Source: an uncultured Senegalimassilia sp.
Lineage (GTDB): Bacteria > Actinomycetota > Coriobacteriia > Coriobacteriales > Eggerthellaceae
NCBI GenBank assembly: GCA_934630815.1
Contig: CAKTWI010000003.1
Location: 33,756 to 97,755, forward strand
Length of the DNA: 64,000 nucleotides
Reading direction: 5' to 3'
The notes beneath the pieces are model-generated. The model ran no database searches and was not told the origin of the DNA. It saw only the letters and a list, made by a program, of their open reading frames with translations. The first letter of the stretch is position 1; every line of letters begins with the position of its first letter. The position numbers were made by a program, and so were the translations under genes. Below, piece after piece: positions 18,270 to 26,074 of the stretch.

Positions 18270-18328
18270 CGTCTATCGCCAGCCCATTGCATAACCGGAT
18301 AAGCTTGCATGGCTTGCCTGTGTTTTGG

Positions 18329-18871
18329 CTATTCCTCTTGGGAACCCTCGTCCACCATATCGAACTCGGTTTCGTCCTCTGCGGTGTACTTCTCGTCGAT
18401 CTCGTCATCGCTGTACTCGCCCGGGGCCTTCAGAGCGATCATGAAGTTCGGGGCCTCGCCGATGTACGCCGGCTCATCCTCGAACTCGACGGTGCCGTCC
18501 TCGGAGCACTCGTACAGGTAACCCACAGCGAAACCCTTGTCAGCGCCGGGCACGCCGCCCTCGGCGATAAGAGCATCCTTCGTACCCTCGTCAACCTCGA
18601 CGTAACCGTCGTAGCAGAGTGCATAAGCCTGCGCGCCCTGGGCATGCTGCACCGTATGGCGAGCCGCGTTGAAGCATGCCTCCACGGACTCGCCGGGATG
18701 GTTCTCGATGAACAGGTTCTCTTTGACCGCCAGCGCGGTGAAAGGGACCACTTCGCTGCTCTGGGTCAACTTCTGCTTCGCCTCATCCAGCGAGAACAGC
18801 AGCACCTTCTCCAAGATCTCGGGGATCTCGGGAACTTCGTTATCCTGATTTTCAACGACGCGATCAGCCAT
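18329..18871 (-). CDS. Acidic conserved-looking protein of unknown function
   Basis: This 180-residue protein starts MADRVVENQDNEVPEIPE, with AAAGGA upstream. I do not recognise its family. The first 20 and last 30 residues are very acidic (DDEIDEKYTAEDETEFDMVD) and probably flexible. The middle looks like a folded alpha/beta domain (VVPFTALAVKENLFIENHPG, then QAYALCYDGYVEVDEGTKDAL, then GFAVGYLYECSEDGTVEFEDEPAYIG). There is no signal peptide and no membrane span, so it should be cytoplasmic. It is a single unit with its own terminator, between the MarR gene and rpsF. Confidence 0.8.
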   Translation of the reverse strand: MADRVVENQDNEVPEIPEILEKVLLFSLDEAKQKLTQSSEVVPFTALAVKENLFIENHPGESVEACFNAARHTVQHAQGAQAYALCYDGYVEVDEGTKDALIAEGGVPGADKGFAVGYLYECSEDGTVEFEDEPAYIGEAPNFMIALKAPGEYSDDEIDEKYTAEDETEFDMVDEGSQEE

Positions 18872-19005
18872 TGCCGTATCCTTTCGATTCTTTACAATGC
18901 GAAAGCCACGCCCCCGCATGCATTTCATGATGCATCCAGTGTAGCGTGGCTTTCGACCCGCGATATCGTTATTGCAACGAACCGTTGAAAATCCGCGTTC
19001 AGGTT

Positions 19006-19479
19006 TTAGCGACGATGACGCTTGCGGCGCACCTTGTAGCCCTTCTTCTTGCCGCAGATGCCCTTATCCCTCATCGCCAGGATCAGCTTTTCGGTGATGG
19101 CATCGAGCTGGGCGACCTCTTCGTCGCTCAAGCAGGAGATGATATCCTCGGCAGTCTTATCGTTGGCTGCAACGCGCTTCTCGGCAAGCTCACGGCCAAG
19201 ATCGGTAAGTTTCACCGCGTAAGTGCGCGGCTGATCGACCGACTCGATGGTCACATAACCGTTGCGCTCGGCCTTCTTCACGATGTCCTTAAGGTTGCTG
19301 CGGTTCATGCCCAACGTCTTGGTGAGATCGCGCTGCGTAGCACCACTGTCGGCCAGCAGGGCCTGAAGCAGTGCGCCCTGACCGCGCTTGAAGCTCTTCG
19401 GACCGTTCTTGCGGAATGCCAAGCGGACGAGCTTGTTCGCCTTCTTCATTTGAGCCAAAGACTTTGCGGCTTCGTTCAT
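19006..19479 (-). CDS. MarR-type winged-helix regulator
   Basis: This 157-residue protein has a winged-helix core. FKRGQGALLQALLADSGATQRDLTKTLGMNRSNLKDIVKKAERNGY covers helices 2-4 with a helix-turn-helix near residues 46-68; the wing VTIESVDQPRTYAVKLTDLGRELAEK follows. A C-terminal helix completes the usual MarR dimer. The last 20 residues are strongly basic (GKKKGYKVRRKRHRR), unusual for MarR and likely to add nonspecific DNA binding. The start at 19479 has GGAAAGGA upstream. A parS site lies about 75 bases upstream of the start. The ligand and targets are unknown. Confidence 0.85.
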   Translation of the reverse strand: MNEAAKSLAQMKKANKLVRLAFRKNGPKSFKRGQGALLQALLADSGATQRDLTKTLGMNRSNLKDIVKKAERNGYVTIESVDQPRTYAVKLTDLGRELAEKRVAANDKTAEDIISCLSDEEVAQLDAITEKLILAMRDKGICGKKKGYKVRRKRHRR

Positions 19480-19553
19480 GGTGGTTCCTTTCCATGCCGA
19501 TAAGGTAAGGGCAGTCTTCGAATAACCTCAGTATATGAGTGTTGTTCACACGA

Positions 19554-19569
19554 TGTTTCACGTGAAACA
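19554..19569. other. parS: parS site 2
   Basis: Perfect 16-bp TGTTTCACGTGAAACA upstream of the MarR gene, between it and tRNA-Ser. Confidence 0.95.
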
Positions 19570-19692
19570 CGTTATCCATAAACACTCCGTGGATTACTAT
19601 TTTCCCAGGTTATATTCATAGATATAATTATTCATGAATAAGGTGTTTCTTGAAAACCCCAAAGCAATCGCGCAACTACCTGGAAAATGAAA

Positions 19693-19716
19693 AAGCCCTT
19701 GCATTTGCAAGGGCTT
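19693..19716 (-). terminator. Terminator of tRNA-Ser (CGA)
   Basis: An 11-bp stem (aagcccttgca / tgcaagggctt) lies 9 bases past the tRNA. The minus strand continues TTTCATTTTCC. Confidence 0.85.
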
Positions 19717-19725
19717 CAAGTTTCC

Positions 19726-19818
19726 TGGCGGAGGAGGAGGGATTCGAACCCTCGTCACCGGGGTTGCCGGTGAAACGGTTTTCGAGACCGCCGCATTCAA
19801 CCACTCTGCCACCCCTCC
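19726..19818 (-). tRNA. tRNA-Ser (CGA)
   Basis: A 93-base class II tRNA with acceptor GGAGGGG / CTCCTCC, anticodon loop CTCGAAA (CGA), a long variable arm with CACCGGCAACCCCGGTG and an encoded CCA. Confidence 0.95.
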
Positions 19819-19894
19819 GCGTGGGGTGGGCCGGCTGGGTATTTATGCCGACCTACAAAAAAGGCGTTACCGTAAAGGTTCCGCCGGAATAATC

Positions 19895-19986
19895 TGGCGG
19901 AGAGATGGGGATTCGAACCCCAGATACGCTTTTGGCGTATACACGATTTCCAATCGTGCACCTTCGGCCAGCTCGGTCATCTCTCC
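19895..19986 (-). tRNA. tRNA-Ser (GGA)
   Basis: A 92-base class II tRNA with acceptor GGAGAGA, anticodon loop TTGGAAA (GGA), a long variable arm and an encoded CCA. It lies 76 bases upstream of the CGA isoacceptor on the same strand and may share its transcript. Confidence 0.95.
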
Positions 19987-20059
19987 GCTTGCTTACAGCC
20001 TGCATCGCTCTCACGTTTTCTCTCGTGCGCTCATGCAGCGTTTAGGTATTCTACACTAT

Positions 20060-20875
20060 CTAGTACGAACTCACAAGAGAAAAATACTCATTCTTTTTGC
20101 CATTTTTCGCAACCTGCAGCGGAACGTCGAACAGCGAGCTCATCATCTGGTCGGTCAGCATATCCTCTTTCGAGCCATCAGCGAACAACTTTCCTTCTTT
20201 GACCAGGACCAAACGCTTGATCTCGGGGATGATGTCCTCCGGATAGTGGGTGATCAGCACGATTCCCTTGCCCGCCCTTGCGAGATCGCGCATGCTCGAA
20301 CGCACGTAATACATGCCTTCAGGGTCCAAACCCGTGCACGGCTCGTCAAGCAGCAGCGTGCTCGGGTCATGCACGAGAGCGCGAGCGAAGAGCACGCGGC
20401 GCGCCTGACCGCTCGACATGGTCATGATGTCCTGATCGGCAAGCTTCGCCACCCCCAGCATCTCCATAGCTTCAAGCGCCTTCGCATGCGTGCGCTCATC
20501 CGGGTGGACGTGACGTGGAAGGCCGAGCGTGCCGAACAGGCCGCCTTCGACGATATCCACGGCAGGCAGATGGACGTTAATCTGCGCCTGCATGGTAGAC
20601 GACACGATACCCAGCGTTTTACGCACATCCACCAACGTCGCGCGCGGATTGCCGTTGAACTTCACCGGGGGCTGCTCACGATAGAGCGGCATCACTTCCC
20701 TGGTGATCAGCTTCACGAACGTCGATTTACCAGCGCCGTTCGGACCCAAAAGCGCGATGTTCTCCCCTTTTGCAAGCAAGAATTTATCAACGTGCAGGAT
20801 CGTACGGCCTGCTCGCACAACCTCGGCATCGTTGAGCTCGAACAGCGGCTGCACTTCGGTGTTTTCTTCGCTCAT
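20060..20875 (-). CDS. ABC transporter ATP-binding protein (orphan)
   Basis: This 271-residue nucleotide-binding protein has Walker A LLGPNGAGKSTF near residue 46, signature MSSGQARRVLFARAL, Walker B TLLLDEPCTGLDPEG and the H-loop LITHYPEDI. The signature is MSSGQ rather than LSGGQ. The overall type resembles the YlmA/molybdate or iron-complex class of ATPases. The start at 20875 has AAGGA eight bases upstream. No permease or binding protein is next to it: a tRNA lies downstream and a PrsA-like lipoprotein with its terminator lies upstream. The partner and substrate are therefore unknown, and a non-transport role is possible. Confidence 0.88.
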   Translation of the reverse strand: MSEENTEVQPLFELNDAEVVRAGRTILHVDKFLLAKGENIALLGPNGAGKSTFVKLITREVMPLYREQPPVKFNGNPRATLVDVRKTLGIVSSTMQAQINVHLPAVDIVEGGLFGTLGLPRHVHPDERTHAKALEAMEMLGVAKLADQDIMTMSSGQARRVLFARALVHDPSTLLLDEPCTGLDPEGMYYVRSSMRDLARAGKGIVLITHYPEDIIPEIKRLVLVKEGKLFADGSKEDMLTDQMMSSLFDVPLQVAKNGKKNEYFSLVSSY

Positions 20876-20896
20876 ACACCCATTCCTTATCAAACG

Positions 20897-20930
20897 AAGA
20901 AGGGAACCCGTTGAAGCGGGTTCCCTTCTT
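20897..20930 (-). terminator. Terminator of the PrsA-like gene
   Basis: A perfect 14-bp stem (aagaagggaacccg / cgggttcccttctt) with a 6-base loop lies 26 bases past the stop, separating it from the ABC gene. Confidence 0.85.
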
Positions 20931-20956
20931 ATCCTTGCGTTACACGCCTTTTCAGG

Positions 20957-22171
20957 CTAGTTTGCCGAAGACTTTTCCTCGGCATCGGTTGCGCTGGCGG
21001 AGTTGTCAGCGGAGCCATCCGTGCTGGCAGAGGCGTCGCCGTCCGTCGAGTCAGCAGCCGAAACGTTAGTATCGGCATTATCGGTGCTGTTGGAATCCTC
21101 GGTCTGATACTTCGACATATCAACGTCATAGGGCAGGCCGGAAGGCATGTCGTTGATCTTGAGGTCGGAAGACTCCTTCTTCTCCTTCAGCCAGTTCTGG
21201 TAGTTCGCGGTCTGGCCCTGGGATTGCAGCGACTCCTTGATAGTCTCCTGCCACTCGGAGGGGATCTGGTCGAGGCTGGTGATCTTCACCGTCTCGGTGC
21301 CGTCGTCGGCCTTCTCCTTTGGGGCGTTGTACACGTCGGTGCACTTGATGATATGGATGCCATAGCTGCTGGTAACCAGACCGCTGACCTGGTCCTTCTG
21401 AAGGCCGCTCAGCGCATCGGTGTACTCCTGCACAAACGAGCTGGTCTTATCCCAACCCACATCGCCGCCGGCGTCCTTGGAACCCGTGTCCTTGGAGTAC
21501 TGCTTGGCAGCCTCGGCGAAGTCGAGCTCGCCGGAGTTGATCTTGTTCAGCACGTCCTGAGCGGTTGCCTCGTCATCGGAATCGAACAGGATATGGCTGG
21601 AGCGCTTGGCGCCGTCATAGGCGCTGGCGTACATCTGCGCGTACTGGAGCATGTCGTCGTTGGAAGGCTCCTCGCTGGAAGTGAAGGTGTTGTACAGCTC
21701 CTTTGCCTTCAGCTGCAGCTCAATCTCAGAACGATACTCATCCTCGGTCATGCCAGCCTGCTCAAGGGCGGACTGCCACTTCTCGTCGCTATCGTAGTTG
21801 GACTTCATCTTGTCGACATAGCTATCGATCTCGGAGCTGTCGACGGTAACGCCCTTTTCCTCGGCGCCGGAATTGATGAGCTCGCGGGTGACGTACGTGT
21901 TGATGATCTGCTCGCGCACGCCTGCCGGATCGGTGCCCATCTGCGCCAGGTAGTTGCCCCAGGAATCCTCATCGGTCAGACCCTGCTGCTCGCGAACGCT
22001 TTGGATATAGTCGGTAACCGTATCCTCGTAGATTTCGGTACCGTTAATGGTGGCGGCCACCGCGCCCGAACCGGAGTTCTGGTTATTGCTGGAGCAGCCG
22101 GCAACGCCCATGACGCACGCCGCCGAAAGACCCATCGCGCAAACCGTTGAGATAATGCGAGATGCCTTCAT
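20957..22171 (-). CDS. PrsA/SurA-like peptidylprolyl isomerase lipoprotein
   Basis: This 404-residue protein has a lipoprotein signal peptide, MKASRIISTVCAMG followed by a lipobox ending VAGC at about residue 27. It should be anchored to the outer face of the membrane. A SurA-like N-terminal helical region follows (VAATINGTEIYEDTVTDYIQ). The parvulin domain comes next (RSSHILFDSDDEATAQDVLN, FAEAAKQYSKD, DVGWDKTSSFVQEYTDAL, VTSSYGIHIIKC). The C-terminal ~65 residues are low-complexity Asp/Ser/Ala and look unstructured. It should help fold secreted proteins after translocation. I place the start at 22171 because it begins the signal peptide. An in-frame ATG seven codons upstream is possible. 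Confidence 0.9.
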   Translation of the reverse strand: MKASRIISTVCAMGLSAACVMGVAGCSSNNQNSGSGAVAATINGTEIYEDTVTDYIQSVREQQGLTDEDSWGNYLAQMGTDPAGVREQIINTYVTRELINSGAEEKGVTVDSSEIDSYVDKMKSNYDSDEKWQSALEQAGMTEDEYRSEIELQLKAKELYNTFTSSEEPSNDDMLQYAQMYASAYDGAKRSSHILFDSDDEATAQDVLNKINSGELDFAEAAKQYSKDTGSKDAGGDVGWDKTSSFVQEYTDALSGLQKDQVSGLVTSSYGIHIIKCTDVYNAPKEKADDGTETVKITSLDQIPSEWQETIKESLQSQGQTANYQNWLKEKKESSDLKINDMPSGLPYDVDMSKYQTEDSNSTDNADTNVSAADSTDGDASASTDGSADNSASATDAEEKSSAN

Positions 22172-22348
22172 AAAACCCTTCCTCAAACGCATGAAACCGC
22201 TGGACAGATGCGTCCCACGGTCAAATCGAATGCCTCGTGCGTATTTTCCCACACGGCGGAATTCGCCTTTCTTCCAGCACAATATGCCCATGCAGGTTTC
22301 ACAGGAGCTGGGCTTTCTTACAATATTCAAGGTACTTCACCATAGAAA

Positions 22349-22370
22349 AAGGCGGCCCAGAGGCCGCCTT
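22349..22370 (-). terminator. typA terminator
   Basis: A 9-bp stem (aaggcggcc / ggccgcctt) with a 4-base loop is followed on the minus strand by TTTCTATGG. It lies 86 bases past typA. Confidence 0.8.
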
Positions 22371-22455
22371 TTGGGGTTTCAGCCGATTCGATTTCATCTG
22401 CTTCGCAATGCGATCGAATCGGCGCTCACGCATGAAGCCGAAAACGACTGTTACG

Positions 22456-24267
22456 TTATTTCTTGTTCGCCTTCTTGCGCTCGATGGTGCTCAGGATGCG
22501 CTTGCGCAGGCGAATGGACTCGGGAGTAACCTCCACCAGCTCGTCATCCTCGATGTACTCCAGCGCCTCTTCGAGCGTGAAGGTGATCGGCGGGGTCAGC
22601 TGGATGGCCTTGTCCGCAGTGGAGGAACGCTGGTTGCCCAGGTTCTTCGTCTTCGACACGTTAACCACCATGTCGCCTTCCTTGGCGGACTCGCCGACGA
22701 TCATACCCTCGTAACACTCGTCGCCGGGCTTGACGAACAAGCGGCCACGCTGCTGCAGCGTATCAAGCGCGTAGGCGACGGCCTTATCGGTTGCCATGGC
22801 GATCATGCAGCCGTTCTTGCGGCCGTCCATCTCACCGGAATACGGGCCGTACTCACGGAAGTGGTGGAACAGCACTGCTTCGCCGTGCGTCGCATTGAGG
22901 ATGCGGGTTTTCAGGCCCATAGTGCCGCGGGACGGGATGCTGAAGGTCAAGTGCGTCATGCTCTCGTCGGAGAACATGTCCTCCATGATGCCGCCGGCGG
23001 TGCCCATGACCTCGATGGCCTTGCCGGAGTAGTCGTTCGGCACGTCGACGGTTGCTTCCTCGATCGGCTCGAGCTTGTTGCCGTGCTCGTCGGTCTTATA
23101 CACGACCTGCGGGCGACCGACCTGGAACTCGAAGCCTTCGCGGCGCATGGTCTCCATAAGGACGGACAGATGCAGCACGCCACGGCCGGCAACGCGCACG
23201 CCGGACTTGTCCTCGGTCTCGTCGATGCGCATGGAGATGTTGCTCTCCTTCTCGCGCATGAGGCGCTCCTTGAGCTGACGGGCGCCGACGATGTCACCCT
23301 CACGGCCAACCAGCGGGCTGGTGGAAGCCTCGAACACGACCGCCATGGTGGGCTCCTCGACAGCGATGGGCTCCATCTCCACCGGGTTCTCGGGGTCGGT
23401 GATCACGTCTCCGATATCCGCCGCCTCGACACCGATCACGGCAACGATATCGCCGGCATGGGCTTCGGGAACCTCGGTCTTGCCCAGGTTCTCGAAGGTG
23501 TAGACCTTGCGGATGGTGGCGTTGTACTGGTTGCCGTCGGGCTGCACGACCAGCACCTGCTCCTTCTCGTGCAGGGTGCCGCTATGCAGGCGACCGACGC
23601 CGATACGACCCTCGTAGCTGCTGTGGTCGACGGTGCAGACCTGTAGGGCCACCGGACCCTCGGCGTCCACCTCGGGACACGGGATCTCGTTGATGATGGT
23701 GTCGAGCAGCGGGATCATGTCCATGTTGCCGTCTTCGGGCTCCAAGCGTGCGTAGCCGTTGACCGCGGAAGCGTACACCACGGGGAAGTCAAGCTGCTCG
23801 TCTGAAGCACCCAGCTCGACCATCAGGTCGAACACCTTGTCCACGGCGCCCTCGGGATCGGCGTTGGGACGGTCGATCTTGTTCACGACGACCACGATGC
23901 GCAGACCGCGCTCGAGGGCGTGGGAGAGAACGAATCGGGTCTGGGGCTTGGGGCCCTCGTAAGCGTCGACGATGAGCAGAGCGCCGTCGGCCATGTTCAG
24001 CACGCGCTCCACCTCGCCGCCGAAGTCGGCATGGCCAGGCGTGTCGATGACGTTGATCTTGACGCCCTTGTAGTGAATGGAGATGTTCTTGGACAGGATG
24101 GTGATGCCGCGCTCGCGCTCCTGATCGTTGGAGTCCAAGACGCGCTCCTGCACTTCCTGGTTCTCGCGGAACACGTGGGACGACCACAGCAGGCGGTCGA
24201 CCAGCGTGGTCTTGCCATGGTCGACGTGCGCGATGATGGCAACGTTGCGAAGGCCTTCTTGCTTCAT
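22456..24267 (-). CDS. typA: Translational GTPase TypA/BipA
   Basis: This 603-residue ribosome-binding GTPase has the G1 motif [10 protein letters not shown] at residues 13-22, switch I with RGITI, G3 [12 protein letters not shown] and G4 [15 protein letters not shown]-like domains III and V and the BipA C-terminal domain follow, for example [19 protein letters not shown] and [20 protein letters not shown]. It acts in ribosome assembly and stress adaptation. It begins nine bases after a J-domain membrane protein gene on the same strand, so the two are likely co-transcribed. Confidence 0.97.
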   Translation of the reverse strand: MKQEGLRNVAIIAHVDHGKTTLVDRLLWSSHVFRENQEVQERVLDSNDQERERGITILSKNISIHYKGVKINVIDTPGHADFGGEVERVLNMADGALLIVDAYEGPKPQTRFVLSHALERGLRIVVVVNKIDRPNADPEGAVDKVFDLMVELGASDEQLDFPVVYASAVNGYARLEPEDGNMDMIPLLDTIINEIPCPEVDAEGPVALQVCTVDHSSYEGRIGVGRLHSGTLHEKEQVLVVQPDGNQYNATIRKVYTFENLGKTEVPEAHAGDIVAVIGVEAADIGDVITDPENPVEMEPIAVEEPTMAVVFEASTSPLVGREGDIVGARQLKERLMREKESNISMRIDETEDKSGVRVAGRGVLHLSVLMETMRREGFEFQVGRPQVVYKTDEHGNKLEPIEEATVDVPNDYSGKAIEVMGTAGGIMEDMFSDESMTHLTFSIPSRGTMGLKTRILNATHGEAVLFHHFREYGPYSGEMDGRKNGCMIAMATDKAVAYALDTLQQRGRLFVKPGDECYEGMIVGESAKEGDMVVNVSKTKNLGNQRSSTADKAIQLTPPITFTLEEALEYIEDDELVEVTPESIRLRKRILSTIERKKANKK

Positions 24268-24276
24268 ACGGGTGTG

Positions 24277-24837
24277 CTACTCCTCTTCAGATTCTTGCGC
24301 GATCTTGCGCTCTTCCCTATTCAATTCGTCAATATGCTCGGTAAGCGTGTTGATGGAACGTTGCGATGATACCACCTGGACAATGCCCCAGATGGCTGCA
24401 GTGCTGGCTATGGCGGCAACCACACCGAACAACCCAAAAGGGCGTCGGCCGCAGAACAAGGCCACCAGCCCGCCGATAGCCGCCATGCCAAGGCCGTTGC
24501 GACGTTCGTCGTACACCGCATCGCGTTGACGCACCAGCTGCGTCCTGGCCGCGGCTATGCCGGCGAGACGAGCATCGACATCGTCATAGGCCGCGCGCGT
24601 TGAACGTGCCGAGGCCGAGGAGCCACCTGCTTTCCTGCGACCCTTGGACGACGTCAGGAAATCGTAGGCCTCTTGCAGGTTCTTGAATTGCTCGGTTGCC
24701 CGGTCCTGCAGCTTTTTATTGGTGGCGAAGCGGTCGGGATGCAGGATCTGCGCCGTTTCGCGATAAGCGGTCTTGATATCTTCGTCGGTAGCGCCCTCGT
24801 CCAATCCCAAGGCACGCAATGCTTCCAGACGGTTCAT
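24277..24837 (-). CDS. J-domain protein with C-terminal membrane spans
   Basis: This 186-residue protein has an N-terminal J domain (MNRLEALRALGLDEGATDEDIKTAYRETAQ) with the HPD motif in HPDRFATN near residue 33. This should stimulate a DnaK-type ATPase. A Ser/Ala/Arg-rich linker follows. Two hydrophobic spans come next (LGMAAIGGLVALF and FGLFGVVAAIASTAAIWGIVQ), then a charged helix at the C-terminus. It is therefore a membrane-tethered DnaK co-chaperone. The start at 24837 has GAGGTG upstream. It lies nine bases before typA, and the two are probably in one transcript. Confidence 0.85.
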   Translation of the reverse strand: MNRLEALRALGLDEGATDEDIKTAYRETAQILHPDRFATNKKLQDRATEQFKNLQEAYDFLTSSKGRRKAGGSSASARSTRAAYDDVDARLAGIAAARTQLVRQRDAVYDERRNGLGMAAIGGLVALFCGRRPFGLFGVVAAIASTAAIWGIVQVVSSQRSINTLTEHIDELNREERKIAQESEEE

Positions 24838-24883
24838 GACACCTCGCTTATCAGCTCGATCGCTTCCTACCCCGATACGAACA

Positions 24884-24939
24884 CAGGCCCGTTTCCGGAC
24901 CTGCGGCAAAAAAAATGCAGGCCCGTTTCCGGACCTGCA
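24884..24939 (-). terminator. Two tandem copies of a terminator hairpin after tRNA-Ala
   Basis: A 21-base unit is repeated exactly at 24884-24904 and 24918-24938. On the minus strand each folds as CAGGTCCG-GAAA-CGGGCCTG with one G-T wobble. The copy nearer the tRNA is followed by a run of eight T. The second copy has none and looks like a duplicated stem. The pair lies between tRNA-Ala and the J-domain gene. Confidence 0.85.
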
Positions 24940-24951
24940 AATAATCTCAAA

Positions 24952-25027
24952 TGGTGGAGGTTAGGGGGATCGAACCCCTGACCTCAGGCTTGCAAAGCCC
25001 GCGCTCTCCCAGCTGAGCTAAACCCCC
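24952..25027 (-). tRNA. tRNA-Ala (TGC)
   Basis: A 76-base tRNA with acceptor GGGGGTT / AACCTCC, anticodon loop TTTGCAA (TGC), T loop GGTTCGATCC and an encoded CCA. Confidence 0.95.
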
Positions 25028-25045
25028 AACTCGCACTTTACAATA

Positions 25046-25089
25046 ATAAACGCTCCACCGGCAAACTCGGCTCACGGTGGAGCGTTTAT
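25046..25089 (-). terminator. Terminator between tRNA-Ile and tRNA-Ala
   Basis: A 15-bp stem (ataaacgctccaccg / cggtggagcgtttat) with a 14-base loop. The minus strand continues TATTGTAAAG. It lies 10 bases past tRNA-Ile and separates the two tRNAs into different units. Confidence 0.75.
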
Positions 25090-25098
25090 CGCAAATAC

Positions 25099-25175
<77 letters not shown>

Positions 25176-25380
25176 CTTCGAAAAGTGCTCGTTTATTATA
25201 ACCAGGGTTTCCAAGAATGGTCAAGAAGAATTTTCAACTTTTAGGAAAATTTTTTCCTACTGCCGTTTTACAAAAGAAACCGCAGGTCAGAGCCGCATTC
25301 ACGCGTATAATCCCTTACAAGAAGGCGTCATAAGGGCTCGATATTATATATAAGCGAATCGCTTATAGTTAGGAGCAAGC

Positions 25381-25890
25381 TTGGTTCCCATTGCTGTGCA
25401 AAAGATCATTATCGGAAGCGCACCGGGTCCTTCCATCCTTGTGCTGCAGCCTATCGAGGAGAGCCCCGTGCCTGGTGTATCGCGCATCGTGCCCATTATG
25501 GTGGGCGCCGCCGAAGCGGCTCAGCTGCACTTAGCTGTCACGCATACCAAGGTTGCACGCCCCACTACGCACGACCTGCTACTCGACGCCCTCACCAACC
25601 TTGATGCAAGCGTCGACCACGTCCTTATCGACAAGGTGAAGGGATCGCTGTTCTTCGCGAAGCTCACGCTGCGCCAACACGGGAGGCTCATCGAGCTTGA
25701 CGCCCGCCCCAGTGACGCGCTCTCTCTGGCGTTGCGAGAGGACGCCCCGCTCTATATCAATGAGAACGTCTTGGAGCGCGCCTCATACCCTTATATCGTT
25801 CGAAAGCCCATCGTGGACGAGTCCGCCGAAGAGGAACTTGAGGAGTTCCGCTCGTTCCTGGAGGACCTCGACCCAAAGGACTTCTCGTAG
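25381..25890 (+). CDS. Bifunctional nuclease family protein (DUF151)
   Basis: This 169-residue protein resembles the bifunctional nuclease/DUF151 family: RIVPIMVGAAEAAQLHLAV, RPTTHDLLLDAL, then GRLIELDARPSDALSLALRE, which holds the conserved ARPSDAxxLA motif. Members include plant BBD nucleases and many bacterial proteins of uncertain role. The start is a TTG with AGGAG five to six bases upstream. The C-terminus is acidic (EESAEEELEEFRSFLEDLDPKD-type). It is the only plus-strand gene left of dnaA, standing alone between tRNA-Ile and gyrA. Confidence 0.85.
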   Translation: MVPIAVQKIIIGSAPGPSILVLQPIEESPVPGVSRIVPIMVGAAEAAQLHLAVTHTKVARPTTHDLLLDALTNLDASVDHVLIDKVKGSLFFAKLTLRQHGRLIELDARPSDALSLALREDAPLYINENVLERASYPYIVRKPIVDESAEEELEEFRSFLEDLDPKDFS

Positions 25891-25960
25891 CACTGCAGCG
25901 ACCACCGTACCCGTAAATCCGCACTCCACGTGATTATCCAGCCCAACCGCACCCTCCTAT

Positions 25961-25986
25961 TGAGATGTTTCACGTGAAACATCTCA
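25961..25986. repeat. 26-bp perfect palindrome centred on parS
   Basis: TGAGATGTTTCAC and GTGAAACATCTCA are exact reverse complements, extending parS by five bases on each side. Confidence 0.9.
25966..25981. other. parS: parS site 3
   Basis: Perfect TGTTTCACGTGAAACA between the convergent DUF151 gene and gyrA. Confidence 0.95.
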
Positions 25987-26016
25987 CGCTGCCGTACGGC
26001 AACACGCCCATGCAAC

Positions 26017-26048
26017 AAGAAAGCCGCCCCTTACGGAGCGGCTTTCTT
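26017..26048 (-). terminator. gyrA terminator
   Basis: An 11-bp stem (aagaaagccgc / gcggctttctt) with a 10-base loop lies 26 bases past gyrA. It could also stop the convergent DUF151 gene. Confidence 0.85.
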
Positions 26049-26074
26049 AATCGTTCCTATATGCCTGAAGCTGG

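Larger units (their letters stand above)
17987..18328. other. rpsF leader and upstream gap
   Basis: It contains the rpsF Shine-Dalgarno site, the leader hairpin at 18013-18041, and the terminator hairpin of the next gene at 18229-18269. No gene is seen. Confidence 0.6.
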
